A stretch of DNA of 64,000 bases from Amorphochlora amoebiformis (taxonomy: Eukaryota; Cercozoa; Chlorarachniophyceae): positions 1-64,000 of the forward strand of contig BAAHQB010000145.1 of assembly GCA_054601695.1 (NCBI GenBank). Direction: 5' to 3'. Shown piece by piece: positions 1-59,957 of this stretch. Position numbers and translations under genes: made by a program. The stretch's first letter is position 1. Each line of letters begins with the position of its first letter. The notes under the pieces were generated by a model. It made no database searches and had not been told where the DNA came from. It worked only from the letters and a program-made list of their open reading frames with translations.

Positions 1-575
1 CTCCTAACCCTAACCCTAACCCTAACCCTAACCCTAACCCTAACCCTAACCCTAACCCTAACACTAACCCTAACCCTAACCCTAACCCTAACCCTAACCC
101 TAACCCTAACCCTAACCCTAACCCTAACCCTAACCCTAACCCTAACCCTAACCCTAACCCTAACCCTAACCCGACACCCTAACCCTAACCCTAACCCTAA
201 CCCTAACCCGACACCCTAACCCTAACCCTAACCCTAACCCTAACCCTAACCCTAACCCTAACCCTAACCCTAACCCTAACCCTAACCCTAACCCTAACCC
301 TAACCCTAACCCTAACCCTAACCCTAACCCAACACCCTAACCCTAACCCTAACCCTAACCCTAACCCTAACCCTAACCCTAACCCTAACCCTAACCCTAA
401 CCCGACACCCTAACCCGACACCCTAACCCTAACCCTAACCCTAACCCTAACCCTAACCCTAACCCTAACCCTAACCCTAACCCGACACCCTAACCCGACA
501 CCCTAACCCGACACCCTAACCCTAGTAACCCGACACCCTAACCCGACACCCTAACCCTAACCCGACACCCTAACC
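1..575. repeat. Telomere, (CCCTAA)n with CCCGACA variants
   Basis: A tract of CCCTAA units (TTAGGG on the other strand) begins at base 2-3 and marks a left chromosome end. The first ~160 bases are almost pure. From about 172 onward variant units of the type CCCGACA are interspersed, and they become dense between 400 and 575, where the array ends in non-repeat DNA. One unit at 61 reads ACACTAA and one near 525 reads CCCTAGTAA. Increasing divergence away from the tip is normal for telomere-proximal variant repeats. Confidence 0.98.
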
Positions 576-698
576 AAGAACGTAGAAAAGCGACAGGCGG
601 TATAACCTCTAGAATTTAGTTAGTCCTACATTAGATAAAACCGGTTCATCGGTGCGTCGCTGCGAAAAATCTATCTAGAATATTCTTTGAACGAAATG
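576..698. other. Subtelomeric unique DNA
   Basis: About 120 bases of mixed-composition DNA lie between the last telomere unit and the 3' end of the BBS5 reading frame. No gene, RNA or repeat is visible. It would include the 3' UTR and polyadenylation region of BBS5, so that gene ends almost directly against the telomere. Confidence 0.6.
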
Positions 699-4472
<3,774 letters not shown>

Positions 4473-4582
4473 CGCAACCCAAGACACTCTCAATCCATTT
4501 ACAGCATCCGGAATCCCGGGATCCCGGGATCTCGGGGTCTTGAAGGTCCCTTCGGAATTCGGAAAGAGAAAGGGTTCTGTCG
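4473..4582. promoter_or_regulatory. Divergent promoter between BBS5 and ZRANB3-like gene
   Basis: Only 110 bases separate the presumed ATG of BBS5 (minus, 4472) from the presumed ATG of the helicase gene (plus, 4583). The interval is GC-richer than its surroundings and holds a palindromic stretch, TCCCGGGATCCCGGGA, at about 4516-4531. The GGAATTC and TTCGGAAT motifs nearby are also palindrome-like. A shared bidirectional promoter is inferred from spacing alone; no TATA or initiator element can be assigned. Confidence 0.5.
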
Positions 4583-22759
<18,177 letters not shown>

Positions 22760-23301
22760 TGACTAGCTGGACGGTCTAGCGGTAGGCTGGTAGCTACGAC
22801 TCAGCCGCACTTTTTACACTTTTTACACACGCATTGATCATCGGTCCACTCGCTATTTCTAGTATTTATATATATAGATCCGTGATTGATGTTGTTCACT
22901 AATTAATAATCTCTAGAATCTAGATAATCACTGATTCGCTATCTAGACTATGTATACGTATAGGTGTATATATATATCTAGATATCATCTAGATATCATG
23001 ATATGTATGATATAAAGGCTATATCTCTAGCTATAGCTAGTATCTAGCTATGTGTCTCTGCCCGCGTACATATATACGTACGTATACCCATTCACCCAGT
23101 GTCTAGAGCTAGTAGAGTGTAGAGTCACGACTCACGACCCTCTATGTACTAGCTAGACTAGTAGCTAGTGTATCTAAGTAGATCTTCGAAGTTAGATCTC
23201 TAGACTAGAGTCTATATAGATCGAGCTTCTCTAGATACTCTAGATACTAGATATATACAAATATATATATATATATATATTTATAATTATATACGTATAC
23301 A

Positions 23302-23339
<38 letters not shown>

Positions 23340-23468
23340 TAGATATATATCCTAGATATCTAGCTAGAGTATATTATGTCACTTTATGTGACACATGCAC
23401 ACACGTACACACACATAACCTAGAACTAGTAGAATGACATATATTTATATATATATATATATATATCT

Positions 23469-23514
<46 letters not shown>

Positions 23515-23690
23515 AGATATATAGTGTGTTAGGGTCAATAATAATTTATAACGTAGTGATTCTACGTATACTATATCCACTTATATGTATTTTTAAGTAC
23601 ACACACACACACACACATGTACATATATATATGTATTACTATAGTATCATGATATATTACTATGATATTCATATACACATGTATTTATCT
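22760..23690. other. CTAG-rich convergent spacer, part 1
   Basis: This stretch lies 3' of the helicase gene. It has no plausible gene. It is dense in CTAG, AGATCT, GATATC and ATATAT palindromic words, especially at 22900-23360 and 23400-23520, with (TA)n and (CA)n patches. The same texture recurs in the other convergent spacers. Confidence 0.7.
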
Positions 23691-24589
23691 AATTGAACTC
23701 CAAGGAGTCTGTCGGCGAGTTAGGTTAACGAAATGGTACGACAATGATGCTTTAAGGTGACAGCAGCACCAGCCTCGCGGCTATGGTCTAGGGCCGGTCT
23801 CAGAGATCCGCCACTGCGGATGCCGTCGGACCCGTAATGTATAGATATATAACAGCTTACTTGCGAAAGCAAATCCTTCGTTGAAGTTGAAGGACCTTCC
23901 AGACCCCGTAAACAGCGTTTCTCGAGTAGATCGACGTTCGATCCAAGATTGCTGTCGACAGAATATCGAGGTCCGGGCGGGTTTAAAAACTGACAGGTAG
24001 GTTACAGAGATCAACAACTAAATGCTGAGGAACCCTGGACAGCTAAACTCAAACCCAGCTGTAACGATATGTAGAGGGACGACTGGGAAAGGCTAAAAGG
24101 AAAAAAAAACGACAGATCGCATAGAAGGGATGCATTTCTAAAAGAAAGCCTTGTGGATAGAGAGATATTGGAGGTTAAAGATCTTCTCAGTCAAAGGACA
24201 ATGTCTAGGTTGATTTCCCAGAGTCGAGAGACAATATGGGGAATTAAAGGTAAAGGAAAAAGAATACGCCGAGTAGACGAAAAGTTAACGAAAAGTTAAG
24301 CGAAAAGTTAGAAAATAAGTGAAAAAAAAACGTATCGCTGGCGAAGGAAGCAAGAGCTTTTAAAAGCTCTGTCATCAAGTCAAAACGAAGATGTATCCGC
24401 TATCAGGCTCTTGTTCAGCACCATCCGCTCAATACGGGAGGTGTGCGGTGAGAGATGATAATAACGTACGATCGAGAAGAAAACCAAAAAAAGAAAAGCC
24501 GCATGGTACCGTCAGGAATTAAAAATGGCCAATTTCCTCTATCGGCGTTCTCGATCATGTTCCAAGTCTTTTTTTTTTTCCGCGACACA
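23691..24589. other. Unassigned unique block
   Basis: About 900 bases of balanced composition without (TA)n. The best open frame (minus, 23781-24017) lacks a convincing start, splice context or known motif. The block includes repeated CGAAAAGTTA units at about 24280-24310 and several poly-A runs. It may contain the 3' UTR of the downstream minus-strand gene or a noncoding RNA; nothing can be assigned. Confidence 0.4.
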
Positions 24590-25261
24590 TTAGTCGAACA
24601 TCCAGTTGAGCTCAGTTGGGGAGCCGTTGAGCGATCCGAGGACTGAGGAGCTCATGACAGACCCGGTCACAGACCCAAGTGCAGATGATCCGAGTGACTG
24701 AAGGGAAGAGCGAGGTTGGGCCAAGTTGGTCATGCTCATGGAGCCCATTGTGGACACCGAGTTATACGTAGCCGCAGAGGCGAAGCTGCTGCGGCGCTCC
24801 GATCGGTTTGTGGAAGGAGCCCTAGGGCTGCGGCTTCGAGGGAGCTTGCGACGCGCAGGAGAGCGCGCACCAGTTGTCGATGGAATAGGGATGGCGGCAC
24901 TGGAAACAGAGCCCGTACCAGTCCCCGTGGCGACCGGAGTGGTATTTGTGTTGGAAGATGCTGCAGGTCTTGATTCCCCATCTTTGACGATCGCGTATAT
25001 CTGCCTCAGCTGGACTTGCATGAAATTGCCCACCTGCTGCTGGACCTCAGCGCTGTGCATGTACCTGAATAAATGACATGACATTGTGTGAGATTTATAT
25101 CACGAGAATCGTAGTTCTTCGAGAAATTACCAACACTGAGGGTCGTCGCACTTGCCATCATTTTCACACCGCATGGGTGAAAACTCGCTGAAGTGATGGC
25201 AGAAGTTGCACTTGACACCAAAACTACGCGGGAGAGGGGGGGGGGGGGAGGGATTACATAC

Positions 25262-25308
<47 letters not shown>

Positions 25309-25934
25309 GTATATATATAATATATAAAATATATGTTCTACACCTGCACTTGCCACCCTTAACCATGCTTCTGCACCACTTGGACAGTCGTCGGAATTTT
25401 TTGATCTGGCGTGGGCGACAGGTAGCCAGGATGCTTTGGGCGAAGACGGACTAAGCAGTTATTCCAAAGAGTCTTAGTTGTCATCAATTATCGATATCAT
25501 CCATCCCACAATCCAACCAACAAAAGAATGAATCAATTGAAAGGAATGACCTCGAACCATTCTTGAAACTCGACCGGATAAGGGTCGAGAAACAGCTTGT
25601 AGCCCTGATGCCATGCGGTTCCGAAAGGATTCCGGGTCTTATCACCGCCCACAACGATAATGGTCTTGTTACGGCTCGTGCGCACCACGTCCTGGAAGTG
25701 AACGCGCGATTTAACGTCGTTACTTTGGATGAGCTCAAACTGGATGCCCTGGCGCTGGGACTTCTCGCCCGTTGAGGCTTCCGTTTGCTTCTTGCCGCTT
25801 CCCGGTTTGTTCTGGCGCCAATGCTCGAACAGATCACCCAGAGAAAAAGGCGACCCGAGCGAGCTTCTCACCTCGGCCAACGCTCTCCCATCCATAGGCG
25901 GGGTCCTCTGTTCCATGCGGGTTGCGTATTCCAT
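24590..25934 (-). CDS. Tandem CCCH zinc-finger protein, probable RNA-binding
   Basis: Four minus-strand exons join with matching phases: 25934-25551, 25450-25344, 25223-25131 and 25064-24590, giving about 352 aa and a TAG stop. An in-frame TGA lies just upstream of the chosen ATG. Splicing exons 2-4 creates two zinc fingers. The first is C-x8-C-x5-C-x3-H (residues around WC RSMVKGGK C SFGVK C NFC H). Nine residues later the second is C-x5-C-x4-C-x3-H (RC ENDGK C DDPQ C WYM H). That pair of spacings is the one described for plant-type tandem CCCH proteins, though with a shorter linker. Such proteins bind RNA and affect mRNA stability. The ~130-residue N-terminal part matches nothing I recognise. 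The C-terminal ~130 residues are Ser/Gly-rich, with a basic SPARRKLPRSRSPR patch, as in disordered RNA-binding tails. No finger is visible unless the introns are removed. Confidence 0.82.
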
Positions 25935-26207
25935 GCTGGCGCAGTGCCTCCTTCACGCTGGAAGTGACCGGGGCGGGGTGGTGCGGCACTGGTTTTGTGT
26001 TGAGGGTGTGTGGGCTGTTCAGAGGATTCCACGCGTCGGCGTGCTAAAGGGTTTTCTAGAGTATGATCTAAGGTGATAATGCATAAACTTGGCGTACAAA
26101 AGCGAAAAATTGTTGCCCGAGGCGTGACACGGGGGGGGACAACAGCCGTGTTTGCCCCAAGTGTTTGTCAGGAGTTTTCGTGATTCCACCCAAGATAATT
26201 TTCTTTG
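25935..26207. promoter_or_regulatory. Divergent intergenic region
   Basis: About 270 bases separate the CCCH gene (minus) from the putative start of the next plus-strand gene. The first 60 bases are GC-rich (CCGGGGCGGGGTGG). A shared promoter is inferred from the geometry only. Confidence 0.4.
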
Positions 26208-28721
<2,514 letters not shown>

Positions 28722-28849
28722 AAGGCCGATTTTGGCTTATGTATCTTAGTACATGTACCATTGAGCCTCTAGTTAGTTACTATCATGATTAGACACCGTA
28801 TGGTACTGTAACTTAATTCCCCAACACTATACTGCGGCGTGTATTGCTA

Positions 28850-28900
<51 letters not shown>

Positions 28901-29905
28901 TATGTATGCACACACACACACACACACATGTATATATATATAAAAATGTAAAAGGTCACTATATCTAGTATATACACTAAATACATATCATGAGTCTATA
29001 TATATATAAATATATATATATATATGTAATATATATATATTTAATTACATATATTTTGGTATATTATATATTTATATATACACATACACACACACACACA
29101 TATATATATAATGTATTTATATATATATACTAGATATATATATATGTATATGTACTAGATGTATACCAGTATCTATAGCACGATCAAGGCAGAACAAGTG
29201 AACTAAATCTAGAAATGCACTCGCACTACCGTCTAGCTAGACCGTAAATTAGTAATAATTTGCCCTCGCTAAAAGTAACTCTCGGTAAGCTACTACTAGC
29301 CTACTAGCGATATGATGAGTAAGTAACTCCTTATAAGTAATCTACCCGTACGTACTGGAATCTGCGCTTAATTTGATCTTGGCTTTGATCTTGGCTAAAT
29401 TGAACTCAATACAAGCTAGACTCTATCGGATATCTTTATTAGGCTCGATCTAGCCGATATCATCTAGCCTACCATACATACTCTACTAACTAGTAACTTG
29501 GTACTGCTAACGGCTAAATCTAGTATATCATTCACATCGATCATGTCATCATTGACTCATCAACCGAACTTCCGGAAATTATCACTCGCACCCACGTTTC
29601 TATAAATCATCTGGATCTGATAGTACCACCACAAATCATTATCCTAGTGCGTGTACACGTGTACTTATCATTACACCTCCGGAGCTTTAAGCTTACCTTC
29701 TAGGCCTTAGTCACAGCTCGGGCTTCAGAGGAGAGACAGTTTCACCCGAATCGCTTTCCACTTGTCCCAATTTGAGCTGTATCAATCATATGGTGCATCA
29801 CACACACATGTGAACAAACTGCAGCCTCATAAGTGCATCACACATGTAAACATCACTTGCCATGATGTACATGTAGTGCAAGTTTTGAGTACGAGAATTG
29901 TTGGT
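28722..29905. other. Convergent spacer with CTAG-rich core
   Basis: The 3' ends of the coiled-coil gene (plus) and the small protein gene (minus) face this spacer. A (TA)n patch occupies 28850-29160. The segment 29160-29770 is non-repetitive and enriched in CTAG (TCTAGCTAG, CTAGCC, ACTAGC). No open frame of note. Confidence 0.65.
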
Positions 29906-32870
<2,965 letters not shown>

Positions 32871-33044
32871 ACTTTGTGCAAACGCAAACACACGTCTCAA
32901 ATCGCAACCTTCGCCTGTGCTTCCGGAACCCCGAAAAGATATAATATTGAGATAATTAATGCTGAATTTGTCGGCTGTGGCGTCGGTCTGAAGGCTCTCG
33001 TGTGCCTGTCATCGCCAAAACTCGGAGATCCATTTTGGTGTTCC
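32871..33044. promoter_or_regulatory. Divergent intergenic region upstream of Sec10
   Basis: About 174 bases lie between the small-protein ATG (minus) and the first in-frame ATG assigned to Sec10. It includes a CTTCCGGAACCCCGAAAAG segment at about 32919-32937 and an AT-rich patch at 32938-32962. It is presumed to be a bidirectional promoter. Confidence 0.4.
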
Positions 33045-44166
<11,122 letters not shown>

Positions 44167-44851
44167 AGCATCTAGTCGATCATCAATCAACGTTTGGAAT
44201 AACGCTAGGAACGCGGGTGGCCAATGGGCTGGATCTAGAGATTACTAGAATCTAGATCTAGACTTACTAGACCTAGTCTCTATATAGTCTAGTAGTAGAC
44301 TAGACTAGTAGAGACTAGTAGAGAGAATAAAGTTTTCAGATTGAATATATCCATCCAGCCTGAACAGCACACGTGTATGATCTAGATGATCTAGATGATC
44401 TAGGTGATCGATATCGATATGGTCAAGTCTAGAAGTTCTAGAAGTTCTGATATACATCCAGAACTTCAACAACCTGGACAACTATATAGAACGATCTAGA
44501 CGATATTTATCATGATTCATATGAATATTCTAGTTATTATACTTCACTAGACTACGGTCAGTATCTAGAGTATCAATGATATCGAGGAAATCTCGATATA
44601 TCCTAGATTTTACGTTCTAGCTAGACCGAGAGACGGTACGCAGTGTCACTCAAATCTACTATCTAGAGCATATCTAGTATCTAGCTAGTCTAGAGTATAT
44701 ATGCAATTATGCATGCATATGTAGCGCATCATCTGGTCTAGTAGTATTTTGTGGATACTCTAGATACTCGGAGATGGTCTAGAGAGTACATACCCCCGGA
44801 TATTCTTGATACCAATTGTTGCGTTCAAAGTTTATAATCTAGTTAATGATT
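44167..44851. other. CTAG-rich convergent spacer
   Basis: The 3' ends of Sec10 (plus) and the long minus-strand gene face each other across 685 bases. By eye about 34 CTAG tetramers occur here, against roughly 2.7 expected by chance. GATC, GATATC and TCGA are also frequent. No gene, RNA fold or tandem array is evident. Confidence 0.75.
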
Positions 44852-56022
<11,171 letters not shown>

Positions 56023-56244
56023 GGAGTGAAAATGTCACAGTGAGTGACAGCGTTGGAAATTTCCTTTTCGGCTCGGCATCCAAGGAAATCTTTGGTTTTG
56101 CTGTTTTCGCCTTAATGTGTACGATGGCGTCACCGGTCGTCACGGTTAGTGATGGTGTCGAGAAGTTGCGTTTGTATGCGAATTCATGGAAGGATAGGAG
56201 GGTGGAGTCTCAAAACTCAAGTGAATTTGTAAACTGAAGTGAAT
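56023..56244. promoter_or_regulatory. Divergent promoter region upstream of Arf gene
   Basis: 222 bases separate the presumed ATGs of the long minus-strand gene and the Arf gene. Open frames exist on both strands in this interval (for example plus 55941-56237), but they have no matching start or splice context. They may mean that one transcript begins further upstream. Confidence 0.45.
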
Positions 56245-57126
56245 ATGGGAGCGTCAATTTCTGGACTGTTCGCTCGGGTAAGAGGGAGGGACACCCACTG
56301 CCTGCTCTGCATGACACTTGATGTATCCAACATGTACAGCGAAATATGCACACATATATCCAATCAAATGCCTTGGGCTGCTAAGATATGTGATTGTTCG
56401 GTTATTCTGAACGGTTCTTGTTTTGTTCGGAACCAGATGTTCGCCAACAGACAAGCTCGCATTCTCATGCTTGGCCTCGACGCTGCCGGGAAAACCACGG
56501 TTTGTACTTCTACGACGACATCCATACATCTCTATGCGTGCCCTGACACAACATTTATACGTCACGTACAGACCAGAGCTGACTTAACTGATTGGTAGGT
56601 GCTGTACAAAGTGAAGCTGGGAGAGACCATAACAACCATCCCTACCATCGGGTTTAACGTGGAGAAGCTCGAGCATAAGGTAACACGCATTCATTGCATT
56701 CATCCAATCCTTGTTTATCATTCTTAACACAAGGTAACACACATTCACCACATTCATCACATGCATCACATTCATCGCATGCATCACATTCATCACATTC
56801 ATCACATTCATCATGTTCACATTCATCACATGCATCACATGCATCACATTCATCCCATTCATCACATGCATCACATGAATCACATGCATCACATGCATCA
56901 CAATCATCACATGCATCACATTCATAACATTCATCACATGCATCACATTCATCCAGCCCTCATTAAAAGCTGACTCAGAGGTTGTTATCGCTGTTAGGGC
57001 CTTGATCTTACCGTGTGGGATATCGGAGGGCAAGACAAACTCCGGCCTTTGTGGCGTCACTACTTTCAGGTCAGCAAATGGAATCGCTTATTGCTTTCTT
57101 CTTTTACCAACTTTTCTCTCCTTCAA

Positions 57127-57157
<31 letters not shown>

Positions 57158-57273
57158 ATAACATTATATTTTTGCTTGCTTCTATAACCAACTTTTCTCT
57201 CCTTCAATCTCTCTTGGTCTCTCTTTCTCTCTCTCTCTCTATCACATTATATTTATATAAATGTATTATATCC

Positions 57274-57312
<39 letters not shown>

Positions 57313-57627
57313 CACCGAAGCGTTGGTATTTGTAGTGGACTCCGCGGATACGGAACGTCTGAAAGATGCCACTGACGAGCTACATAAAGGTCTCATACAA
57401 TGCATCCATGCATGTTTCGAATGCTGCAATCATCACTTCAACACTCCACTGGATCGCTCATTGGCGTAGTTGTCCAAGCATACGTGTACATGTATGATCT
57501 TGTCGGTGACGGTGTTTTGATGTTTAGTGATGTCGTCCTCGTTCTTGGACGAAGCTTGTCTACTGGTCATGGCCAACAAGCAGGACCTCCCTAAGGTTCA
57601 CTGTCAACATTTCCTATCGTATGATGC

Positions 57628-57674
<47 letters not shown>

Positions 57675-58148
57675 GTATTTTTTTCAAATACATGCACACA
57701 GCACACGTAGCATAACATAGCATTTTTCAAATAACATAGCATAGCATATGTACGATTAATTGAATGATAATCCTCGGTGTCTCGTTGTCCCTCATCTCAT
57801 CAAACACTTATCTCATAATATCAAAAACACCAACATGCGGACATATACGTAAGATATCCAACTTAGAATATCCCATATGTACATGTAAGATATCAAAAGT
57901 TAGATATGCTGGATGTATGTTCACGAGGATGTCTAAGTGCGATATGCAAGATATCAAAGTCAGATTTGTATGTACACAATGGGATATCTAAGTGCGATAT
58001 ATGAGATATCAAAGCTAGATGTTGGATGTATGATATCTAAGTGCGATATGTAACTCAGGCACTTCCGCCTAAGACAATCGCTAAAAAGATGCAAATCGAC
58101 AAAATTATGGGCAGGTAAACATCATTCTCCTAACATATGCTACATATA

Positions 58149-58183
<35 letters not shown>

Positions 58184-58395
58184 AGATATATATATATATA
58201 TATATACACATATTATTTGCATTTGCACATCATAACATACATAAATATATACATACGTAGACATCAAATTCCAAATTCCCAATTCCCAGGCGGCGTTGGC
58301 AAGTTCAGGGAGTTGTAGCGACCACCGGCCAAGGCGTTTTCGAAGGATTCGATTGGATCGCTAAAACTATCAAGAACCAACATAACTCGAAGTGA
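56245..58395 (+). CDS. ARF: Arf-family small GTPase
   Basis: Arf GTPases recruit coats and effectors to membranes. Eight exons join with consistent phases: 56245-56277, 56437-56499, 56599-56679, 56998-57069, 57311-57389, 57528-57595, 58059-58114 and 58290-58395, giving 185 aa and a TGA stop; Arf proteins are usually about 180 aa. The N-terminus MGASISGLF has the Gly-2 myristoylation site and an amphipathic start. G1 is GLDAAGKT, switch [13 protein letters not shown]3/switch [20 protein letters not shown]4 NKQD and G5 TTGQG (CATSG in Arf1). The first half is close to Arf1. The C-terminal third ([18 protein letters not shown] and [20 protein letters not shown]) is more divergent, so a specialised Arf or Arl paralogue is possible. 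Confidence 0.96.
56700..56955 (+). repeat. CATTCATCACATGCATCA repeat in Arf intron 3
   Basis: About 28 copies of a 9-base unit (CACATTCAT / CACATGCAT) beginning just after the donor of exon 3. The donor neighbourhood (AAGGTAACACGCATTCATTGCATTCATCC) is itself repeated once at about 56731, so the array includes a copy of the donor. Confidence 0.9.
57110..57245 (+). repeat. Duplicated 60-bp unit with (TC)n
   Basis: ACCAACTTTTCTCTCCTTCAATCTCTCTT followed by (TC)n and ATATTTTTGCTTGCTTCTATA or ATATTTATA is present twice in Arf intron 4. Confidence 0.85.
57840..58058 (+). repeat. GATATCTAAGTGCGATATG repeats before Arf exon 7
   Basis: Four to five units containing AAGATATCAAAGT...GGGATATCTAAGTGCGATATG lead up to the acceptor TAACTCAG at 58058. 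The final unit carries the real acceptor. Confidence 0.82.
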
Positions 58396-58580
58396 CAACC
58401 GTCACGACAAGTTTGCTGTGAATGCGTAGTTGAGCGGGTTTGTGTGCATGTATGTAGCTAGTGTGCCTGTGATCGAAAGTTAGTCTTTATGACTTCAACT
58501 CTGTATGGAAAAAATTACCGCCTTCAAGGGGCATGCAATACTGTTGGATATATATATATATATATATATATAAATATATA

Positions 58581-58625
<45 letters not shown>

Positions 58626-58635
58626 TATAATATAC

Positions 58636-58671
<36 letters not shown>

Positions 58672-58799
58672 ATATATAATATGCTTATGACTTTCTACTA
58701 CTTCTTTATATTTTGTGCCCATGGCAATACATAATCTATGATATATATATATATATATATACATATATATATAATCTAGATAATATAATAATATATACA

Positions 58800-58868
<69 letters not shown>

Positions 58869-58879
58869 CTATGATATCA
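58396..58879. other. 3' flank of Arf gene with (TA)n
   Basis: About 150 bases of non-repeat DNA after the Arf stop, probably 3' UTR, then (TA)n at 58545-58680 and 58740-58865 around a short unique island (58681-58740). No gene. Confidence 0.7.
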
Positions 58880-59275
58880 GTTCGAGTTGCAATGGGCAGC
58901 GCACAGCACAACCAGGCCGAAGATGCTGGAATTGACCCCTCTTATCCCCGCCGAGCTCATCACGTGCTACTTCCACATCGACCACTGCCACGTGGACAGC
59001 TGGAAACCTCCATGACAAGCGGGCCTGGAACATCTTCGAAGAACAGCCGTAGGGGTAACGCCAACCTGGAGGAGATGCTCTTGAATGTACATTGGCGCAG
59101 GTATCAATTAGATGAAGCCTAACAAGGATTGGCTCAAGACCGAAGAGGGCGCATGCGTGACTACAAGAGGCTGGCTAAGATCGATCTGCTTGGTGAAAAT
59201 GACAAGAAGAGAGCTCTAGACTCCAGCAGGAAGTACTTTCAATTCACCAAGGGGCTATTTGAGAATGATTAATAT
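58880..59275 (+). pseudogene. Frameshifted coding remnant, family unknown
   Basis: After an acceptor-like GATATCAG at 58879 a coherent reading can be followed only by changing frame. It starts ELQWAAHSTTRPKMLELTPL, then ELITCYFHIDHCHVDSW. An apparent extra A near 58992 shifts to NLHDKRAWNIFEEQ. A further base near 59052 shifts to GNANLEEMLLNVHWRRY. After an in-frame TAA near 59120 it resumes LAQDRRGRMRDYKRLAKIDL and ends KYFQFTKGLFEND with a TAA at 59270-59272. I recognise no family. Either it is a decayed gene end or the sequence has insertion errors. Upstream exons are not visible, and (TA)n lies directly before it. Confidence 0.5.
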
Positions 59276-59907
59276 TTGTCGATTTTGGTGGCCATTTCAA
59301 TAGTCTAGCCATATAGATAGCTAGTATCTAGAGTATAGGTAGAAATGACGAACATCACAATGTAGACAATGGTCATTAACTAACACATCTGAGCGGCCTG
59401 AACCTATTAGACTAGTGAACTAGCTAAACAAGTATTATATATAAGCTCATGATGTATTAGTATAATTTGAAATCATATGACTCTTAGACTCTGGTGACTA
59501 TCTCTAGAGTATACATTCTGAGTAGTCTAGAGTAATAGTAGTCTACGAATTCCAGCGGCTATGATGAAGATGATCTAAATGCCATGATCTCTAGCTGGTC
59601 TAGGATCTCGATCTCGACTGGCTAGATGCTAGGGATAGCTAGCTGGTCTAGGATCTCGACTAGCTAGATGCTAGGGATGGTCTATCGATCCAGATGATAA
59701 TCTAGATAATATGACTTAGAACTTTAGACTCTAGCTAGTCTAGCTGGCTAGCTAGGTACTAGAGCTACATATACTTGTTATATTTACCGGCATCACCATG
59801 ATGATATATACGACTTTGTATATCACAGACAAAGCAAAGACTCTTGAGTCATGCCTGATATAAGTGTATAGGTCGTCATGATCATTGTGCCAATATATAC
59901 GTATCTA

Positions 59908-59957
<50 letters not shown>

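Noticed and set aside
56694-57060. Histidine/serine-rich and [10 protein letters not shown] frames in both directions
   Set aside because: Both derive from the CACATTCAT/CACATGCAT array in Arf intron 3.
58880-59275. Reassigned stop codon (TAA read as Gln) to rescue the broken frame
   Set aside because: The other genes use TAA, TAG and TGA as normal stops and show no in-frame TAA. Two insertions would still remain.
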